From assembly GCF_016406145.1 (NCBI RefSeq), contig NZ_CP066306.1:992001-1056000 (forward strand): a DNA stretch of 64,000 bases, in the 5' to 3' direction. Within the stretch, counting starts at the first letter, position 1. Each line of letters begins with the position of its first letter. Under the pieces are notes generated by a model. It ran no database searches and was not told the DNA's origin. It saw only the letters and a list, made by a program, of their open reading frames with translations. This stretch comes from Pseudomonas putida (lineage in GTDB: Bacteria > Pseudomonadota > Gammaproteobacteria > Pseudomonadales > Pseudomonadaceae). The translations under genes and the position numbers were made by a program. Positions 30,986 to 45,725 of this stretch are shown piece by piece.

Positions 30986-31417
30986 ATGAACTCCAGTCGC
31001 CCCTATCTGGTTCGAGCACTGTACGAGTGGATCGTCGACAACGATTGCACGCCCCATATGCTGGTCAACGCCGAATATCCGGCAGTCCAGGTGCCGCAAG
31101 GTTTCGCCAGTGACGGCCAGATCGTCCTGAACATTTCCCCGAGTGCCGTGCGCAGCCTGCACATGGACAACGACGCGGTGAGCTTCGAGGGGCGCTTCGG
31201 TGGCATTGCCCATTCGTTGTTCGTGCCAGTCGGCGCGATTCTGGGTATTTATGCTCGCGAGAACGGTCAAGGCATGGTCTTCGAGCTGGAGCCTCCGTTG
31301 ATGGAAGGTGAAGAGCTGGAAGAGGAGGGGGTTGAGCCGGATGACGATGGCCCGCCGGAAGGGGGTGGTCAGCCGCCGCGTCCGACTGGTCGGCCGAGCC
31401 TGAAGGTGGTCAAGTAA
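30986..31417 (+). CDS. sspB: ClpXP protease specificity-enhancing factor SspB
   Basis: SspB carries ssrA-tagged proteins to ClpXP. The 143-residue protein has the conserved RPYLVRALYEWIVDN start, the core NISPSAVRSLHMDND and the SFEGRFGG block. A flexible acidic, then Pro/Gly-rich linker precedes the C-terminal ClpX-binding motif RPSLKVVK. AAGGAG precedes the ATG, 10 bp after sspA. Confidence 0.96.
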   Translation: MNSSRPYLVRALYEWIVDNDCTPHMLVNAEYPAVQVPQGFASDGQIVLNISPSAVRSLHMDNDAVSFEGRFGGIAHSLFVPVGAILGIYARENGQGMVFELEPPLMEGEELEEEGVEPDDDGPPEGGGQPPRPTGRPSLKVVK

Positions 31418-31418
31418 C

Positions 31419-31448
31419 AAAAAGGCGATCCGTTTGGATCGCCTTTTT
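31419..31448 (+). terminator. Bidirectional terminator between sspB and the small lipoprotein gene
   Basis: AAAAAGGCGATCC, GTTT loop, GGATCGCCTTTTT. It closes sspB on the plus strand and the convergent lipoprotein gene on the minus strand. Confidence 0.9.
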
Positions 31449-31467
31449 CTTTGATGCACGGTGGTGG

Positions 31468-31686
31468 TTACAGGTCGCTGATGGTGCGAATCTGGTCACG
31501 GTTAACGCGGGTCTGTTTACCGTCGAGCTGCTGGAATTCGTAGAAGCCTGAATCCTGATCGAACTTCGGCTCGTCAACGGTCTGGAACTCGCGACCGTCG
31601 TTCAGGGTAATCAGGCTAGGTGTGGAGCAGCCGGCCAGGGTGGCGAAGGCGCCGATCAGCAGGGCGGGCAGCAGAAGCTTTTTCAT
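31468..31686 (-). CDS. YgdI/YgdR family small lipoprotein (DUF903)
   Basis: The 72-residue product has a lipoprotein signal peptide with lipobox LAGC (Cys20) and a small SH3-like DUF903 domain: LITLNDGREFQTVDEPKFDQDSGFYEF reduced to its hallmark NDGR and FYEF, and TRVNRDQIRTI. AGGAAAC precedes the ATG. Members are outer- or inner-membrane lipoproteins of unknown role. Confidence 0.88.
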   Translation of the reverse strand: MKKLLLPALLIGAFATLAGCSTPSLITLNDGREFQTVDEPKFDQDSGFYEFQQLDGKQTRVNRDQIRTISDL

Positions 31687-31765
31687 ACGGTGTTTCCTGA
31701 AGTTCCGAAGGTGGAGCCATTAGGTTACCTGTACCAGCGTGCAAGGGCTGGTACAGGCAAGGGTA

Positions 31766-32943
<1,178 letters not shown>

Positions 32944-33020
32944 TTAAGTGGGGCGGTGGCCTTTGCTACGCGCAACAGGGACCAGCCCGCGAAACATAGA
33001 GCATAAAAAGGGGAGTGGGT

Positions 33021-33392
33021 TCAGCATTCGAAGGCGTTTTTCAGCCATTGAAGCGGCCTGCCTGCGTGGTGGCTACCCTGCAAGGCGACAACATCGAAGC
33101 GGCAAGGGTGATTGGCCCAGCATGACTCCTTCAGCAGAAAAAGGCTGGCGGCATGCACCAGTCGCTTCTGCTTGCGCCCGTCGATACTGCCAAGGGCGCC
33201 ACCGAAGCCCGCGTGCAACCGATAGCGGACTTCGACGAATACTACTGTATCGGTGTCGAGCATGACCAGATCAAGCTCGCCGCCTTTGCATCGCCAATTG
33301 CGCGTCAGCAGTCGCAGGCCTTGCCCTTGAAGAAATTCAAGGGCTTGGTTTTCTGCGGCATGGCCGGCGCTGGTTGGTGATGCTTGGGGCAT
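33021..33392 (-). CDS. yraN: YraN/UPF0102 endonuclease-like protein
   Basis: The 123-residue protein has the restriction-endonuclease-like core GGELDLVMLD with VVFVEVRYR, followed by GSIDGRKQKRLVHAA and CRFDVVAL. Compared with other UPF0102 proteins, Glu-Leu-Asp and Val-Glu-Val-Arg form a plausible metal site. Its function is unclear; a Holliday-junction-type role has been proposed. The start overlaps the lpoA stop by one base. Confidence 0.92.
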   Translation of the reverse strand: MPQASPTSAGHAAENQALEFLQGQGLRLLTRNWRCKGGELDLVMLDTDTVVFVEVRYRLHAGFGGALGSIDGRKQKRLVHAASLFLLKESCWANHPCRFDVVALQGSHHAGRPLQWLKNAFEC

Positions 33393-35209
33393 CAGCGGAT
33401 GGTATCGGGCAGGCGCTTGACCTGGCCGCCAGAGAATTCAGCCCACGGCAGCTGGCGCTCGATGCGCTGGCTGGCGCTCATGCTCAGGCTGCCGGAAAGG
33501 CCCTGTACACGGTTGTCCGGCAATGCTTTGAGCTGACCCAGGCGAGGCGCCAGGCTATAGGCGTCTACACCCATGGCATACAGGCGGCCGAGACTGCCAG
33601 CGGCTTGTGGCCACTGCTGAACCACCTGCTGGCGCAGGTTGTTGGTGGTGTCGAGCAGCCACGGGGTTTCGCAGAAACGAATGCCGTTCATGTCGTTGTA
33701 CTGGTTGACGTCACCGCTGGCGCTGTAGAGGTTCGAGGTGGCGTAGACCGGAACGTCGCCAGCGTACTGGAAGTTCAGGGTCGGTTTGATCTGCTGCGCC
33801 TGTTGCGGGGTCGAGGCGAGGAAGATGAAGTCGATGTCCTGGCGACGCGATGGTTGTGCGGCAATGGTGCCGCCCACGGTGCTCTGCAGGCTCTGTGCGC
33901 GGCCTTCGCTCTGGCGCAGCTGGAACAGGTTGGCGATCTGCTGGGCCAGGGCGACCGGCTGGGCGATGCGTTCCGCGGCGATGATGGTGCCGCCATTGCC
34001 TTCCCAGTCCTGGCGGAACGCGGCAAGCACGCGGTCGCCCCATTCACCGCTCGGCACCAGGGCCACCGCGCGAACCATGCCGTCGGCGCGGGCGCGGCGC
34101 GAGACTTCGCGGGCTTCGTCTTCGGCCGCCAGGCCGAACTGGAACAGTTGTGGCGGGGCGTTCTGGCCGGCGTCGGCGTAATTCAGGGCGAGAGTCGTGA
34201 TAGGCAGCTGCGCATTGGCGGCCAGTTTTTTTACCAGCGCTTTTTCCAGCGGGCCGACTACCAGTTGTACGCCATCGGCCTGGGCCTGACGATAGAAGTC
34301 GTCCAGCGAGCCGATGCGTGAGCTGTCGTATACCTGTACGGCCGGCGCTTGCTGGCCGGCTTGCTGGGCCTGGAAGTGCGCGGCCATGAAGCCGTCACGC
34401 AGGGCACGGGCAACACCGGCGAGCGGGCCTTCCTGGGGCAGCAGCAGGCCGATCTTGGTCAGCGGTTGGCTTGCCAGTTCCTTGAGCTTGACCAAGGCCG
34501 ATGGCAGCTGCTGTGCTGCGGGGTGGTCGGGGTGCTGTTTGCGCCAGGTTTCGATGGCGGCCTGCTGCTGCTCCAGAGTGCCGGCGCTTTTTACGGCCAA
34601 GGCCAGGCTCGTCCAGCCGGCCAGGGTCTGGTTGTCAGCTGGCTGCTGCAGTTGCTCTGCCGGCAGCGAGGCGACCAAGGCCCAGATCGCGTCATTGTTG
34701 GCGCTGGCAGCCTGGCCGCTGAGCAGCGGGGTCAGCATTACGCGCTGTTGTGCTGCGGCCAGGGCCTGACCGTCGGCTTCAAGAGCGGCGGCGTGGACGC
34801 CATAGGTGCGCACTTGCTGCTCTGCCGGCAATTGGGCGAGGTGCTGCAGGCTGGTGTGCGAGAGGGCGCTAAGGGCGGCTTTGGGCTGGTTGCGGCTCAT
34901 GGCCAGTTCGGCGCCAAGTGTGGCGGCGAAGATCTGTTGGGCGGGCTTGAGCGTATCCATGGGGACCTGCTCGAGAATGCGTGCGGCGCGCGGGTAGTCC
35001 TTCTGCTTGTAGGCCAGGTCGGCAGCGCTCAGGCGCAGCAGGGCGGCATCTTCGGCAGACGTGCTGGCCGCCGCTTTTTCGAGCAGCTGCTCGATGCTGG
35101 CGTCCGGCGTGCGTGGCAGCTCTCCGAGGCTGGATGAGGGCGAGCTGGCGCAGGCTGCCAGCAGGGCAGCGAGGCAGAGGGCTGTGAGCAGCCGCAGGCA
35201 AGCGATCAT
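33392..35209 (-). CDS. lpoA: Penicillin-binding protein activator LpoA (LppC family)
   Basis: The 605-residue lipoprotein has lipobox LAAC (Cys20), an N-terminal TPR-like helical half (about 35-240) and a C-terminal periplasmic-binding-like half starting near ITKIGLLLPQEGPLAGVA. LpoA reaches from the outer membrane to activate a class A penicillin-binding protein. It is divergent from rsmI, as in E. coli, and is first of lpoA-yraN-gmhA-dolP. Confidence 0.93.
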   Translation of the reverse strand: MIACLRLLTALCLAALLAACASSPSSSLGELPRTPDASIEQLLEKAAASTSAEDAALLRLSAADLAYKQKDYPRAARILEQVPMDTLKPAQQIFAATLGAELAMSRNQPKAALSALSHTSLQHLAQLPAEQQVRTYGVHAAALEADGQALAAAQQRVMLTPLLSGQAASANNDAIWALVASLPAEQLQQPADNQTLAGWTSLALAVKSAGTLEQQQAAIETWRKQHPDHPAAQQLPSALVKLKELASQPLTKIGLLLPQEGPLAGVARALRDGFMAAHFQAQQAGQQAPAVQVYDSSRIGSLDDFYRQAQADGVQLVVGPLEKALVKKLAANAQLPITTLALNYADAGQNAPPQLFQFGLAAEDEAREVSRRARADGMVRAVALVPSGEWGDRVLAAFRQDWEGNGGTIIAAERIAQPVALAQQIANLFQLRQSEGRAQSLQSTVGGTIAAQPSRRQDIDFIFLASTPQQAQQIKPTLNFQYAGDVPVYATSNLYSASGDVNQYNDMNGIRFCETPWLLDTTNNLRQQVVQQWPQAAGSLGRLYAMGVDAYSLAPRLGQLKALPDNRVQGLSGSLSMSASQRIERQLPWAEFSGGQVKRLPDTIR

Positions 35210-35396
35210 GTAAAGGTCCTGTTACTCGATCAAGTTGGCCGGCAATTGTACCCAAGCGTTGGCCGGGGCGCGATGTTGCTGAACGGGAACCTTCACTATA
35301 GGTGTACTTGAGGTGGCTGCAGGTGAAGTTCTTTGCGCCCTGTTACCGGCGCTCGGGCTACAATGGCGCCTTTGATCCGAAAGGCAGGTGTGCGCA

Positions 35397-36272
35397 GTGA
35401 CTGATGTGGCAGGGGCTTCGAAATCCACCGTGGGGACGCTGTATGTGGTCGCAACCCCCATTGGCAACCTCGACGACATGAGCGCCAGGGCATTGAAGGT
35501 GCTGGCTAATGTCGCCTTGATCGCCGCCGAGGACACCCGGCACTCCATCCGCCTGCTGCAGCATTTCGGTATCGATACGCCGCTGGCAGCCTGTCACGAG
35601 CACAATGAACGGGACGAAGGCGGGCGTTTCATCACCAAGCTGATGGCCGGTGAAGATGTGGCGCTGGTCTCCGATGCCGGTACGCCGTTGATTTCCGATC
35701 CTGGCTACCACTTGGTGCGTCAGGCGCGAGCCGCGGGCGTCGATGTGGTGCCTGTGCCTGGCGCCTGCGCGCTGATTGCCGCGCTTTCGGCGGCCGGGCT
35801 GCCCTCCGATCGGTTCATTTTCGAGGGTTTCCTCCCCGCCAAGAGCGCCGGCCGCCGTGCCCGGCTCGAACAGGTGAAAGAGGAGCCGCGAACGTTGATT
35901 TTCTATGAAGCGCCTCATCGTATTCTTGAGTGTCTGGAGGATATGGAGCTGGTGTTCGGTGCCGAGCGCCCGGCGTTGCTCGCGCGTGAGCTGACCAAAA
36001 CCTTCGAGACCCTCAAAGGTTTGCCGCTCGGGGAGTTGCGCGAGTTCGTGGCGGGTGACAGTAACCAGCAGCGCGGCGAGTGCGTAGTGTTGGTCGGTGG
36101 CTGGAGTGCGCCGCAGGGTGAGGCGGCGATCAGTGTCGAAGCGCAGCGTGTGCTGGACCTGCTGCTGGCCGAGTTGCCGCTCAAGCGTGCAGCGGCCTTG
36201 GCGGCTGAGATTACCGGCGTACGCAAGAACCTGTTGTATCAGGTAGCACTGGAAAAGCAGAAAGCTCAGTAG
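35397..36272 (+). CDS. rsmI: 16S rRNA (cytidine1402-2'-O)-methyltransferase RsmI
   Basis: The 291-residue SAM-dependent tetrapyrrole-methylase-fold enzyme has [32 protein letters not shown], the Gly-rich loop [15 protein letters not shown] and VPVPGACAL, with FYEAPHRI later. It methylates C1402 of 16S rRNA together with RsmH, encoded downstream. I use the GTG at 35397 (GGCAGG 9 bp upstream); a GTG at 35388 would add three residues. It is upstream of rnpB. Confidence 0.94.
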   Translation: MTDVAGASKSTVGTLYVVATPIGNLDDMSARALKVLANVALIAAEDTRHSIRLLQHFGIDTPLAACHEHNERDEGGRFITKLMAGEDVALVSDAGTPLISDPGYHLVRQARAAGVDVVPVPGACALIAALSAAGLPSDRFIFEGFLPAKSAGRRARLEQVKEEPRTLIFYEAPHRILECLEDMELVFGAERPALLARELTKTFETLKGLPLGELREFVAGDSNQQRGECVVLVGGWSAPQGEAAISVEAQRVLDLLLAELPLKRAAALAAEITGVRKNLLYQVALEKQKAQ

Positions 36273-36283
36273 TGGCAATTTGA

Positions 36284-36289
36284 TATAAT
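36284..36289 (+). promoter_or_regulatory. Candidate -10 element upstream of rnpB
   Basis: TATAAT matches the sigma-70 -10 consensus exactly, just after rsmI. No good -35 is seen 16-18 bp upstream, and the mature RNA begins about 45 nt further on, so the start point is uncertain. A second weaker possibility is TTGTTC/TTAACC at 36302-36325. Confidence 0.4.
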
Positions 36290-36336
36290 TGCGGTATTGC
36301 TTGTTCTTGAGCGCAGCTGCCGTTAACCTTGGCGCC

Positions 36337-36710
36337 GGAGAGTCGATCGGACAGTCGCTGCCTGCTTTTGTTCCGCAACTTTTGTTGCGTAACGGCGGGG
36401 GGAGGAAAGTCCGGGCTCCATAGGGCAGAGTGCCAGGTAACGCCTGGGAGGCGCGAGCCTACGGAAAGTGCCACAGAAAATAACCGCCTAAGCACTTCGG
36501 TGCCGGTAAGGGTGAAAAGGTGCGGTAAGAGCGCACCGCACGTCTGGCAACAGTTCGTGGCTAGGTAAACCCCACTCGGAGCAAGACCAAATAGGGTTCC
36601 ATCAGGCGTGGCCCGCGTCGGAACCGGGTAGGTTGCTAGAGGCGTCCAGTGATGGCCGTCGTAGAGGAATGACTGTCCTCGACAAAACCCGGCTTACAGA
36701 TCGACTCTCC
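36337..36710 (+). ncRNA. rnpB: RNase P RNA (class A)
   Basis: The catalytic RNA matures tRNA 5' ends with RnpA protein. Its ends pair: GGAGAGTCGATC at the 5' side with GATCGACTCTCC at 36699-36710 (helix P1). Inside are the universal block GAGGAAAGTCCGGGCTC near 36402, ACAGAAAATAACCGCC near 36472, GGTAAGGGTGAAAAGG, the tRNA-binding GCGTCGGAACCGGG area and AGAGGAATGACTGTC near 36663. Length of about 374 nt fits bacterial type A. Confidence 0.97.
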
Positions 36711-36915
36711 ACCCCTTCTCCCTTCTGCTTGATCGACAGCAGAGCGCGTTTGTAATACCGAAAAGATCTTACTCTTAATAAATTACTTTAAGTTCAAGCG
36801 GTATCCGTTTGGGCGGGTTTGATTTTTCACGATTTTTTTTACCTCCAGTACTCCTTCCTTCTTCCTTTATTGAGCTAAATCTCGGTCCTGTAAGGGTTTT
36901 CCCTATGAACGCGCC

Positions 36916-36945
36916 TTGACGGTGCAGCGGACGGATTCCTATAGT
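36916..36945 (+). promoter_or_regulatory. Sigma-70-like promoter of the mra/dcw cluster
   Basis: TTGACG (36916-36921) and TATAGT (36940-36945) are 18 bp apart. Transcription would begin near 36952, just at the MraZ boxes, which suits repression by MraZ. Confidence 0.75.
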
Positions 36946-36953
36946 GTGCGCAA

Positions 36954-36978
36954 GTGGCAGAAAGTGGGATGAAGTGGG
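36954..36978 (+). promoter_or_regulatory. MraZ operator: three 10-bp-spaced boxes
   Basis: GTGGC (36954), GTGGG (36964) and GTGGG (36974) repeat with exact 10-bp period, one helical turn. MraZ from other bacteria binds TGGGN direct repeats spaced this way in its own promoter. Here they overlap the predicted start of transcription. Confidence 0.8.
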
Positions 36979-37020
36979 TTTTCTGGCACAAAAAAGCTAC
37001 CATTGTGGGGAATCGCAGCC

Positions 37021-37476
37021 GTGTTCCGCGGAGCCAACGCCGTCAGCCTCGATGCCAAGGGACGTCTCGCCATGCCGAGCCGGTACCGTGACGAGCTCGA
37101 TTCGCGTTGCAATGGTCAGCTGATCGTGACCATCGACGCCGTCGACCCCTGCTTGTGTGTTTATCCCCTCGATGAGTGGGAACAGATTGAAGCCAAGTTG
37201 CGTGCCTTGCCGTCGTTGCGTGAGGAAAACCGCCGCCTGCAGCGTTTGCTGATCGGTAATGCGGTTGACCTGGAGCTCGACGGCAGTGGCCGTTTCCTGG
37301 TACCGCCCCGCCTGCGGGAGTACGCCAAGCTGGACAAGAAGGCGATGCTGGTGGGGCAGTTGAACAAATTCCAGCTGTGGGATGAGGATGCCTGGAACGC
37401 AGTTTCGGCAGCCGACCTTGCAGCTATCCAACAACCGGGCGCCATGCCCGACGATTTACGTGACCTGATCCTGTGA
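37021..37476 (+). CDS. mraZ: Transcriptional regulator MraZ
   Basis: The 151-residue protein has two SpoVT/AbrB-like halves: [25 protein letters not shown] and, later, [19 protein letters not shown]. It forms a ring that binds direct repeats in its own promoter and represses the division cluster. The GTG at 37021 matches the family start; GGGGAA lies 9 bp upstream. The rsmH start overlaps its stop codon. Confidence 0.95.
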   Translation: MFRGANAVSLDAKGRLAMPSRYRDELDSRCNGQLIVTIDAVDPCLCVYPLDEWEQIEAKLRALPSLREENRRLQRLLIGNAVDLELDGSGRFLVPPRLREYAKLDKKAMLVGQLNKFQLWDEDAWNAVSAADLAAIQQPGAMPDDLRDLIL

Positions 37477-38416
37477 CCATAGATAGCGGCTTCAACCACA
37501 TCACCGTCCTGCTCGACGAAGCTGTCGAGGCATTGGCCCTGCGCGCCGACGGTTGCTATCTCGACGGCACCTTCGGCCGCGGCGGGCACAGCCGTCTGAT
37601 CCTCAGCAAGCTCGGGCCGCAAGGGCGGCTGCTGGGCTTCGACAAAGATCCTCAAGCGATTGCCACGGGGCAAGCGCTGGCGGCCGAAGACGGCCGCTTT
37701 GTCATTGTGCAGCGCAGTTTTGCCGAGCTGGGCGCGGAAGTGGCCGAGCGCGGGCTGGCTGGCAAGGTCAGCGGTATCCTGCTTGATCTGGGCGTATCCT
37801 CGCCCCAGCTGGACGACCCCGAGCGCGGTTTCAGTTTCCTCAATGACGGCCCGCTGGACATGCGCATGAACCCCGACCAGGGCATCAGTGCTGCCGAGTT
37901 CATCGCCACGGCGCCGGTTGAGGAAATTGCCCGCGTTTTCAAAGAGTACGGCGAGGAGCGTTTTGCCGGGCGCATGGCGCGTGCCGTGGTAGAACGCCGC
38001 GAAAAGCAGCCGTTCACGCGTACTGCGGACCTGGCCGAGGTGCTCAAGGTCGCAAACCCTGCCTGGGAAAAGGGTAAGAACCCGGCTACCCGTGCCTTCC
38101 AGGGCCTGCGCATTCACGTCAACAACGAGCTGGGCGATCTTGAGGCCGGCCTTGAAGCCGCGCTCGATGCGCTGGAAGTCGGCGGCCGTTTGGCGGTGAT
38201 CAGCTTCCACTCGCTGGAAGACCGTATCGTCAAGCTGTTCATGCGCAAACTGGTCAAGGGTGAAGCGGACAACCTGCCGCGCAACCTGCCGGTTCAGCAC
38301 AAAGTCTTCGAGCCGAAAATCCGTCTGATCGGCAAGGCCCAGTTTGCTTCCGAAGCCGAGCTCAAGGCCAATCCGCGGTCGCGCAGCGCCGTGATGCGGG
38401 TGGCGGAGAAGCTTCG

Positions 38417-38420
<4 letters not shown>
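37473..38420 (+). CDS. rsmH: 16S rRNA (cytosine1402-N4)-methyltransferase RsmH (MraW)
   Basis: The 315-residue SAM methyltransferase has [27 protein letters not shown] (SAM loop), [29 protein letters not shown] and the C-terminal [12 protein letters not shown]. It methylates the N4 atom of C1402, whose 2'-OH is modified by RsmI. GTG start overlapping the mraZ stop; its own stop overlaps ftsL. Confidence 0.96.
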
Positions 38421-41922
<3,502 letters not shown>

Positions 41923-41930
<8 letters not shown>

Positions 41931-43290
41931 GCCCATGACACTCAGCCAACTGACCGCAGCACTGAGCGCTCGCCTGGTCGGCGCAGATGCCAGCTTCAGC
42001 GGTGTCAGCATCGACAGCCGCAGCGTCGGCGCCGGGGAGTTGTTCGTCGCCTTGGCGGGGCCGCGTTTCGATGGCCATGACTACCTGGCCGATGTGCAGG
42101 CCAAGGGCGCTGTAGCAGCGCTGGTGGAGCGTGAAGTGGCCAATGTCGACCTGCCGCAACTGGTGGTTGCCGACAGCCGTCTGGCCCTCGGCCAGCTCGG
42201 TGCGCTGAACCGTGCCGGCTACGACAAACCTGTGGTAGCGATTACCGGCTCCAGCGGCAAGACCACGGTCAAAGAGATGCTTGCCTGCATCCTGCGTACC
42301 CGTGGCCCTGTTCATGCCACCCGTGGCAACCTGAACAACGACCTGGGAGCACCGCTGACCCTGCTGGAGATTGCCCCGCAGCACAGCGCCGCCGTCATTG
42401 AGCTGGGCGCCTCGCGCATTGGCGAGATCCGCTATACCGTGGGCCTCACCCAACCCCAGGTGGTCATCATCAACAACGCCGGTACTGCCCACGTCGGCGA
42501 GTTCGGCGGGCCAGAGAAGATCGTTGAAGCCAAGGGCGAGATTCTCGAAGGGCTGGGCGAGGGTGGCACGGCCATCCTCAACCTGGATGACAAGGCCTTT
42601 GCCATCTGGAAGGCGCGCGCGGCTGCCCACAAGGTCATCAGTTTTGCCCGCAGCGACGCCCGCGCCGACTTCCATGCCACCGACATTGGGCGCGACGCGC
42701 GGGGTTGCCCGTCGTTCACACTGCATGGCGCCGGCGCATCGGTGGCCGTGCAGCTCAATGTGCTCGGTGAGCATAACGTCAGCAACGCCTTGGCCGCCGC
42801 CGCCGCCGCCCATGCCGTTGGTCTGAGCCTGAGCGGTATTGCCGCCGGCCTGAACGCCATGCAGCCGGTCAAGGGCCGTACCGTGGCGCAAATCGCCCCG
42901 AGTGGCGTGCGCGTGATTGATGACAGTTACAACGCAAATCCCACCTCGATGTGCGCGGCCATTGATATACTCGCCGGCTTTTCCGGTCGCACCGTTCTGG
43001 TGCTGGGGGATATCGGCGAGCTGGGGCAGTGGGCGGAAGAAGGCCACCGTCAGGTGGGCGATTACGCGCGCGGTAAGGTCGATGCCCTGTATGCAGTGGG
43101 TACCAACATGACACATGCGGTCAAGGCGTTCGGCGCCAATGGCCGTCATTTCGCAACTCAAGCTGAGCTGATCGAGGCCGTTCGTGCCGAAACTGCCAGC
43201 AACACCACTATCTTGATCAAGGGCTCGCGCAGCGCTGCGATGGAAAACGTCGTGGCTGCATTGTGCGGTGCCAGCGGGGAGAAACATTAA
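41923..43290 (+). CDS. murF: UDP-MurNAc-tripeptide:D-Ala-D-Ala ligase MurF
   Basis: MurF adds the D-Ala-D-Ala dipeptide to finish the soluble pentapeptide precursor. The 455-residue protein has the P-loop [47 protein letters not shown] and [19 protein letters not shown] precedes the ATG at 41923, inside the end of murE. Its stop overlaps the mraY start (TAATG). Confidence 0.96.
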
Positions 43291-44372
43291 TGCTGCTGCT
43301 GTTGGCTGAGTATCTGCAACAGTTCCACAAAGGCTTCGCGGTCTTCCAGTACCTGTCCCTGCGCGGGATCCTTGGCGTACTGACCGCGTTGTCGCTGGCG
43401 CTGTGGCTGGGCCCGTGGATGATCCGTACCCTGCAGATCCGCCAGATCGGTCAGGCCGTCCGTAATGACGGCCCGCAATCGCACTTGTCCAAATCCGGCA
43501 CGCCAACCATGGGTGGTGCCTTGATCCTGTCCGCCATCGGCATCAGCACCTTGCTGTGGGCCGACCTGTCGAACCGCTATGTGTGGACGGTACTGATCGT
43601 CACGCTGCTGTTCGGCGCCATCGGATGGGTCGACGATTACCGCAAGGTGATCGAAAAGAACTCGCGCGGCCTGCCTAGCCGCTGGAAGTACTTCTGGCAG
43701 TCGGTGTTCGGCCTGACGGCGGCGATCTTCCTGTACCAGACGGCCCCGACCACAGTCGAAACCACCCTGATCGTACCGTTCCTAAAGGACGTCACCATCC
43801 CGCTGGGCATCGGCTTCGTCGTCCTCACCTACTTCGTCATCGTCGGCTCGAGCAATGCGGTCAACCTGACCGATGGTCTCGATGGCTTGGCGATCATGCC
43901 GACGGTGATGGTCGGCGGTGCGCTGGGCATCTTCTGTTACCTGTCGGGTAACGTGAAGTTCGCTGAGTATTTGCTCATTCCTTATGTGCCGGGCTCGGGT
44001 GAGCTCATCGTGTTCTGCGGCGCGCTGATCGGCGCCGGCCTGGGCTTCCTGTGGTTCAACACGTATCCGGCCCAGGTGTTCATGGGTGACGTCGGCGCGC
44101 TGGCGCTGGGCGCTGCGCTGGGCACCATCGCCGTGATCGTGCGCCAGGAAATCGTGCTGTTCATCATGGGGGGCATCTTCGTGATGGAAACCCTGTCGGT
44201 GGTGATCCAGGTCGCTTCTTTCAAGCTGACCGGCAAGCGCGTGTTCCGCATGGCACCGATCCACCACCACTTTGAACTCAAGGGTTGGCCTGAGCCACGG
44301 GTGATTGTCCGTTTCTGGATCATCACCGTGATTCTGGTGCTGATCGGCCTTGCAACCCTGAAACTGAGGTAG
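43290..44372 (+). CDS. mraY: Phospho-MurNAc-pentapeptide transferase MraY
   Basis: The 360-residue polytopic membrane enzyme links the pentapeptide sugar to undecaprenyl phosphate, giving lipid I. Motifs are [19 protein letters not shown] (Asp pair), [15 protein letters not shown] (catalytic NLTDGLDGL) and [15 protein letters not shown] (triple His). The start overlaps the murF stop. The short gap to murD is 6 bp. Confidence 0.97.
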
Positions 44373-44378
44373 ACGAGC

Positions 44379-45725
44379 GTGTCACTGATCGCTTCCGACC
44401 AATTCCGCATCGTTGTCGGCCTCGGCAAGAGCGGCATGTCCCTGGTTCGCTTCCTGGCGAACCGGGGCATTGCCTTTGCGGTCGCCGACACCCGCGAGCA
44501 ACCGCCGGAACTGGACACCCTGCGCCGTGATTACCCGCAGGTGGAAGTACGCTGTGGCGAACTGGACGTGGATTTCCTGTGCCGCGCCAACGAGTTGTAC
44601 GTGAGCCCGGGCCTGGCACTGGCCACGCCGGCCCTGCAGCAGGCAGCGGCGCGTGGCGTGAAACTGTCCGGTGATATCGAGCTGTTCGCACGCCATGCCA
44701 AGGCGCCGATCGTGGCGATCAGTGGCTCCAATGCGAAAAGCACAGTAACCACCCTGGTCGGCGAGATGGCTGCCAAGGCCGGCAAACACGTGGCCGTCGG
44801 CGGCAATCTGGGTACACCGGCCCTGGACCTGCTCAGTGACGACGTCGAGCTGTATGTCATGGAGCTGTCCAGCTTCCAGCTGGAAACCACCGACCAGCTC
44901 AACGCCGAAGTCGCCACCGTGCTGAACATCAGCGAAGACCATATGGACCGCTACAGCGGCCTGCCGGCTTATCACTTGGCCAAGCACCGGATATTCCGTG
45001 GCGCCCGCCAAGTGGTGGTGAACCGCCAGGATGCCCTTAGCCGTCCTTTGCCGGTCGAAGGTCGCCCGTGCTGGAGTTTCGGCCTGAATCAGCCGGACTT
45101 CAAAGCCTTCGGCCTGCGTGAAGTCGATGGTGAGAAGTACCTGGCTTTCGAGTTCCAGGCACTGATGCCGGCCCGTGAGCTGAAAATTCGGGGTGCCCAC
45201 AATCAGAGCAACGCCTTGGCGGCCCTGGCCCTGGGGCATGCCGCCGGTCTGCCGTTCGAGCCGATGCTCGAGGCTCTGCGCGAATTCGGCGGCCTGGCCC
45301 ATCGTTGCCAGTGGGTGCGCGCGCGCAGCGGTGTGAACTGGTACGACGACTCCAAAGCGACCAACGTCGGAGCGGCCCTGGCCGCTATCGAAGGCCTGGG
45401 CGCGGATATCGACGGCAAGCTGGTGCTGATCGCCGGTGGCGACGGCAAGGGTGCCGATTTTGCCGCCCTGCGTGAGCCGGTGGCACGCTTCTGCCGCGCT
45501 GTGGTGTTGCTCGGCCGTGATGCCGACCGCCTGGCCGAGGCGCTCGGTGATGCCGTGCCGCTGGTGCGGGTCAAAACGCTGGACGAGGCCGTGCAGCAGT
45601 GCGCCGAGCTGGCCGTGCCGGGTGACGCTGTGTTGTTGTCGCCGGCCTGCGCCAGCCTCGACATGTTCAAGAACTTTGAAGAACGCGGGCGGCTGTTCGC
45701 CCAGGCGGCGGGGGGGCTGGCATGA
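44379..45725 (+). CDS. murD: UDP-MurNAc-L-Ala:D-glutamate ligase MurD
   Basis: MurD adds D-glutamate to UDP-MurNAc-L-Ala. The 448-residue protein starts at GTG 44379 with an N-terminal GLGKSGMSLVRFLA loop. It also has the ATP loop ISGSNAKSTVTTLV, where Ala replaces the more usual Gly before Lys, MELSSFQLETT, GAHNQSNALAA and WYDDSKATNVGA. Its stop overlaps ftsW. Confidence 0.95.
   Translation: MSLIASDQFRIVVGLGKSGMSLVRFLANRGIAFAVADTREQPPELDTLRRDYPQVEVRCGELDVDFLCRANELYVSPGLALATPALQQAAARGVKLSGDIELFARHAKAPIVAISGSNAKSTVTTLVGEMAAKAGKHVAVGGNLGTPALDLLSDDVELYVMELSSFQLETTDQLNAEVATVLNISEDHMDRYSGLPAYHLAKHRIFRGARQVVVNRQDALSRPLPVEGRPCWSFGLNQPDFKAFGLREVDGEKYLAFEFQALMPARELKIRGAHNQSNALAALALGHAAGLPFEPMLEALREFGGLAHRCQWVRARSGVNWYDDSKATNVGAALAAIEGLGADIDGKLVLIAGGDGKGADFAALREPVARFCRAVVLLGRDADRLAEALGDAVPLVRVKTLDEAVQQCAELAVPGDAVLLSPACASLDMFKNFEERGRLFAQAAGGLA

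Larger units (their letters stand above)
36711..37020. other. Intergenic region between rnpB and mraZ
   Basis: This 310-bp gap starts with an AT-rich stretch (about 36750-36880) without a gene. It continues into the mra promoter and MraZ boxes and then the mraZ ribosome site GGGGAA. No separate hairpin terminator for rnpB is evident beyond short T-runs near 36832. Confidence 0.6.

Noticed and set aside
42780..42812. GCC-rich run in murF as a possible simple repeat
   Set aside because: It encodes an ordinary Ala-rich helix ([13 protein letters not shown]) found in Mur ligases; not an intergenic repeat.
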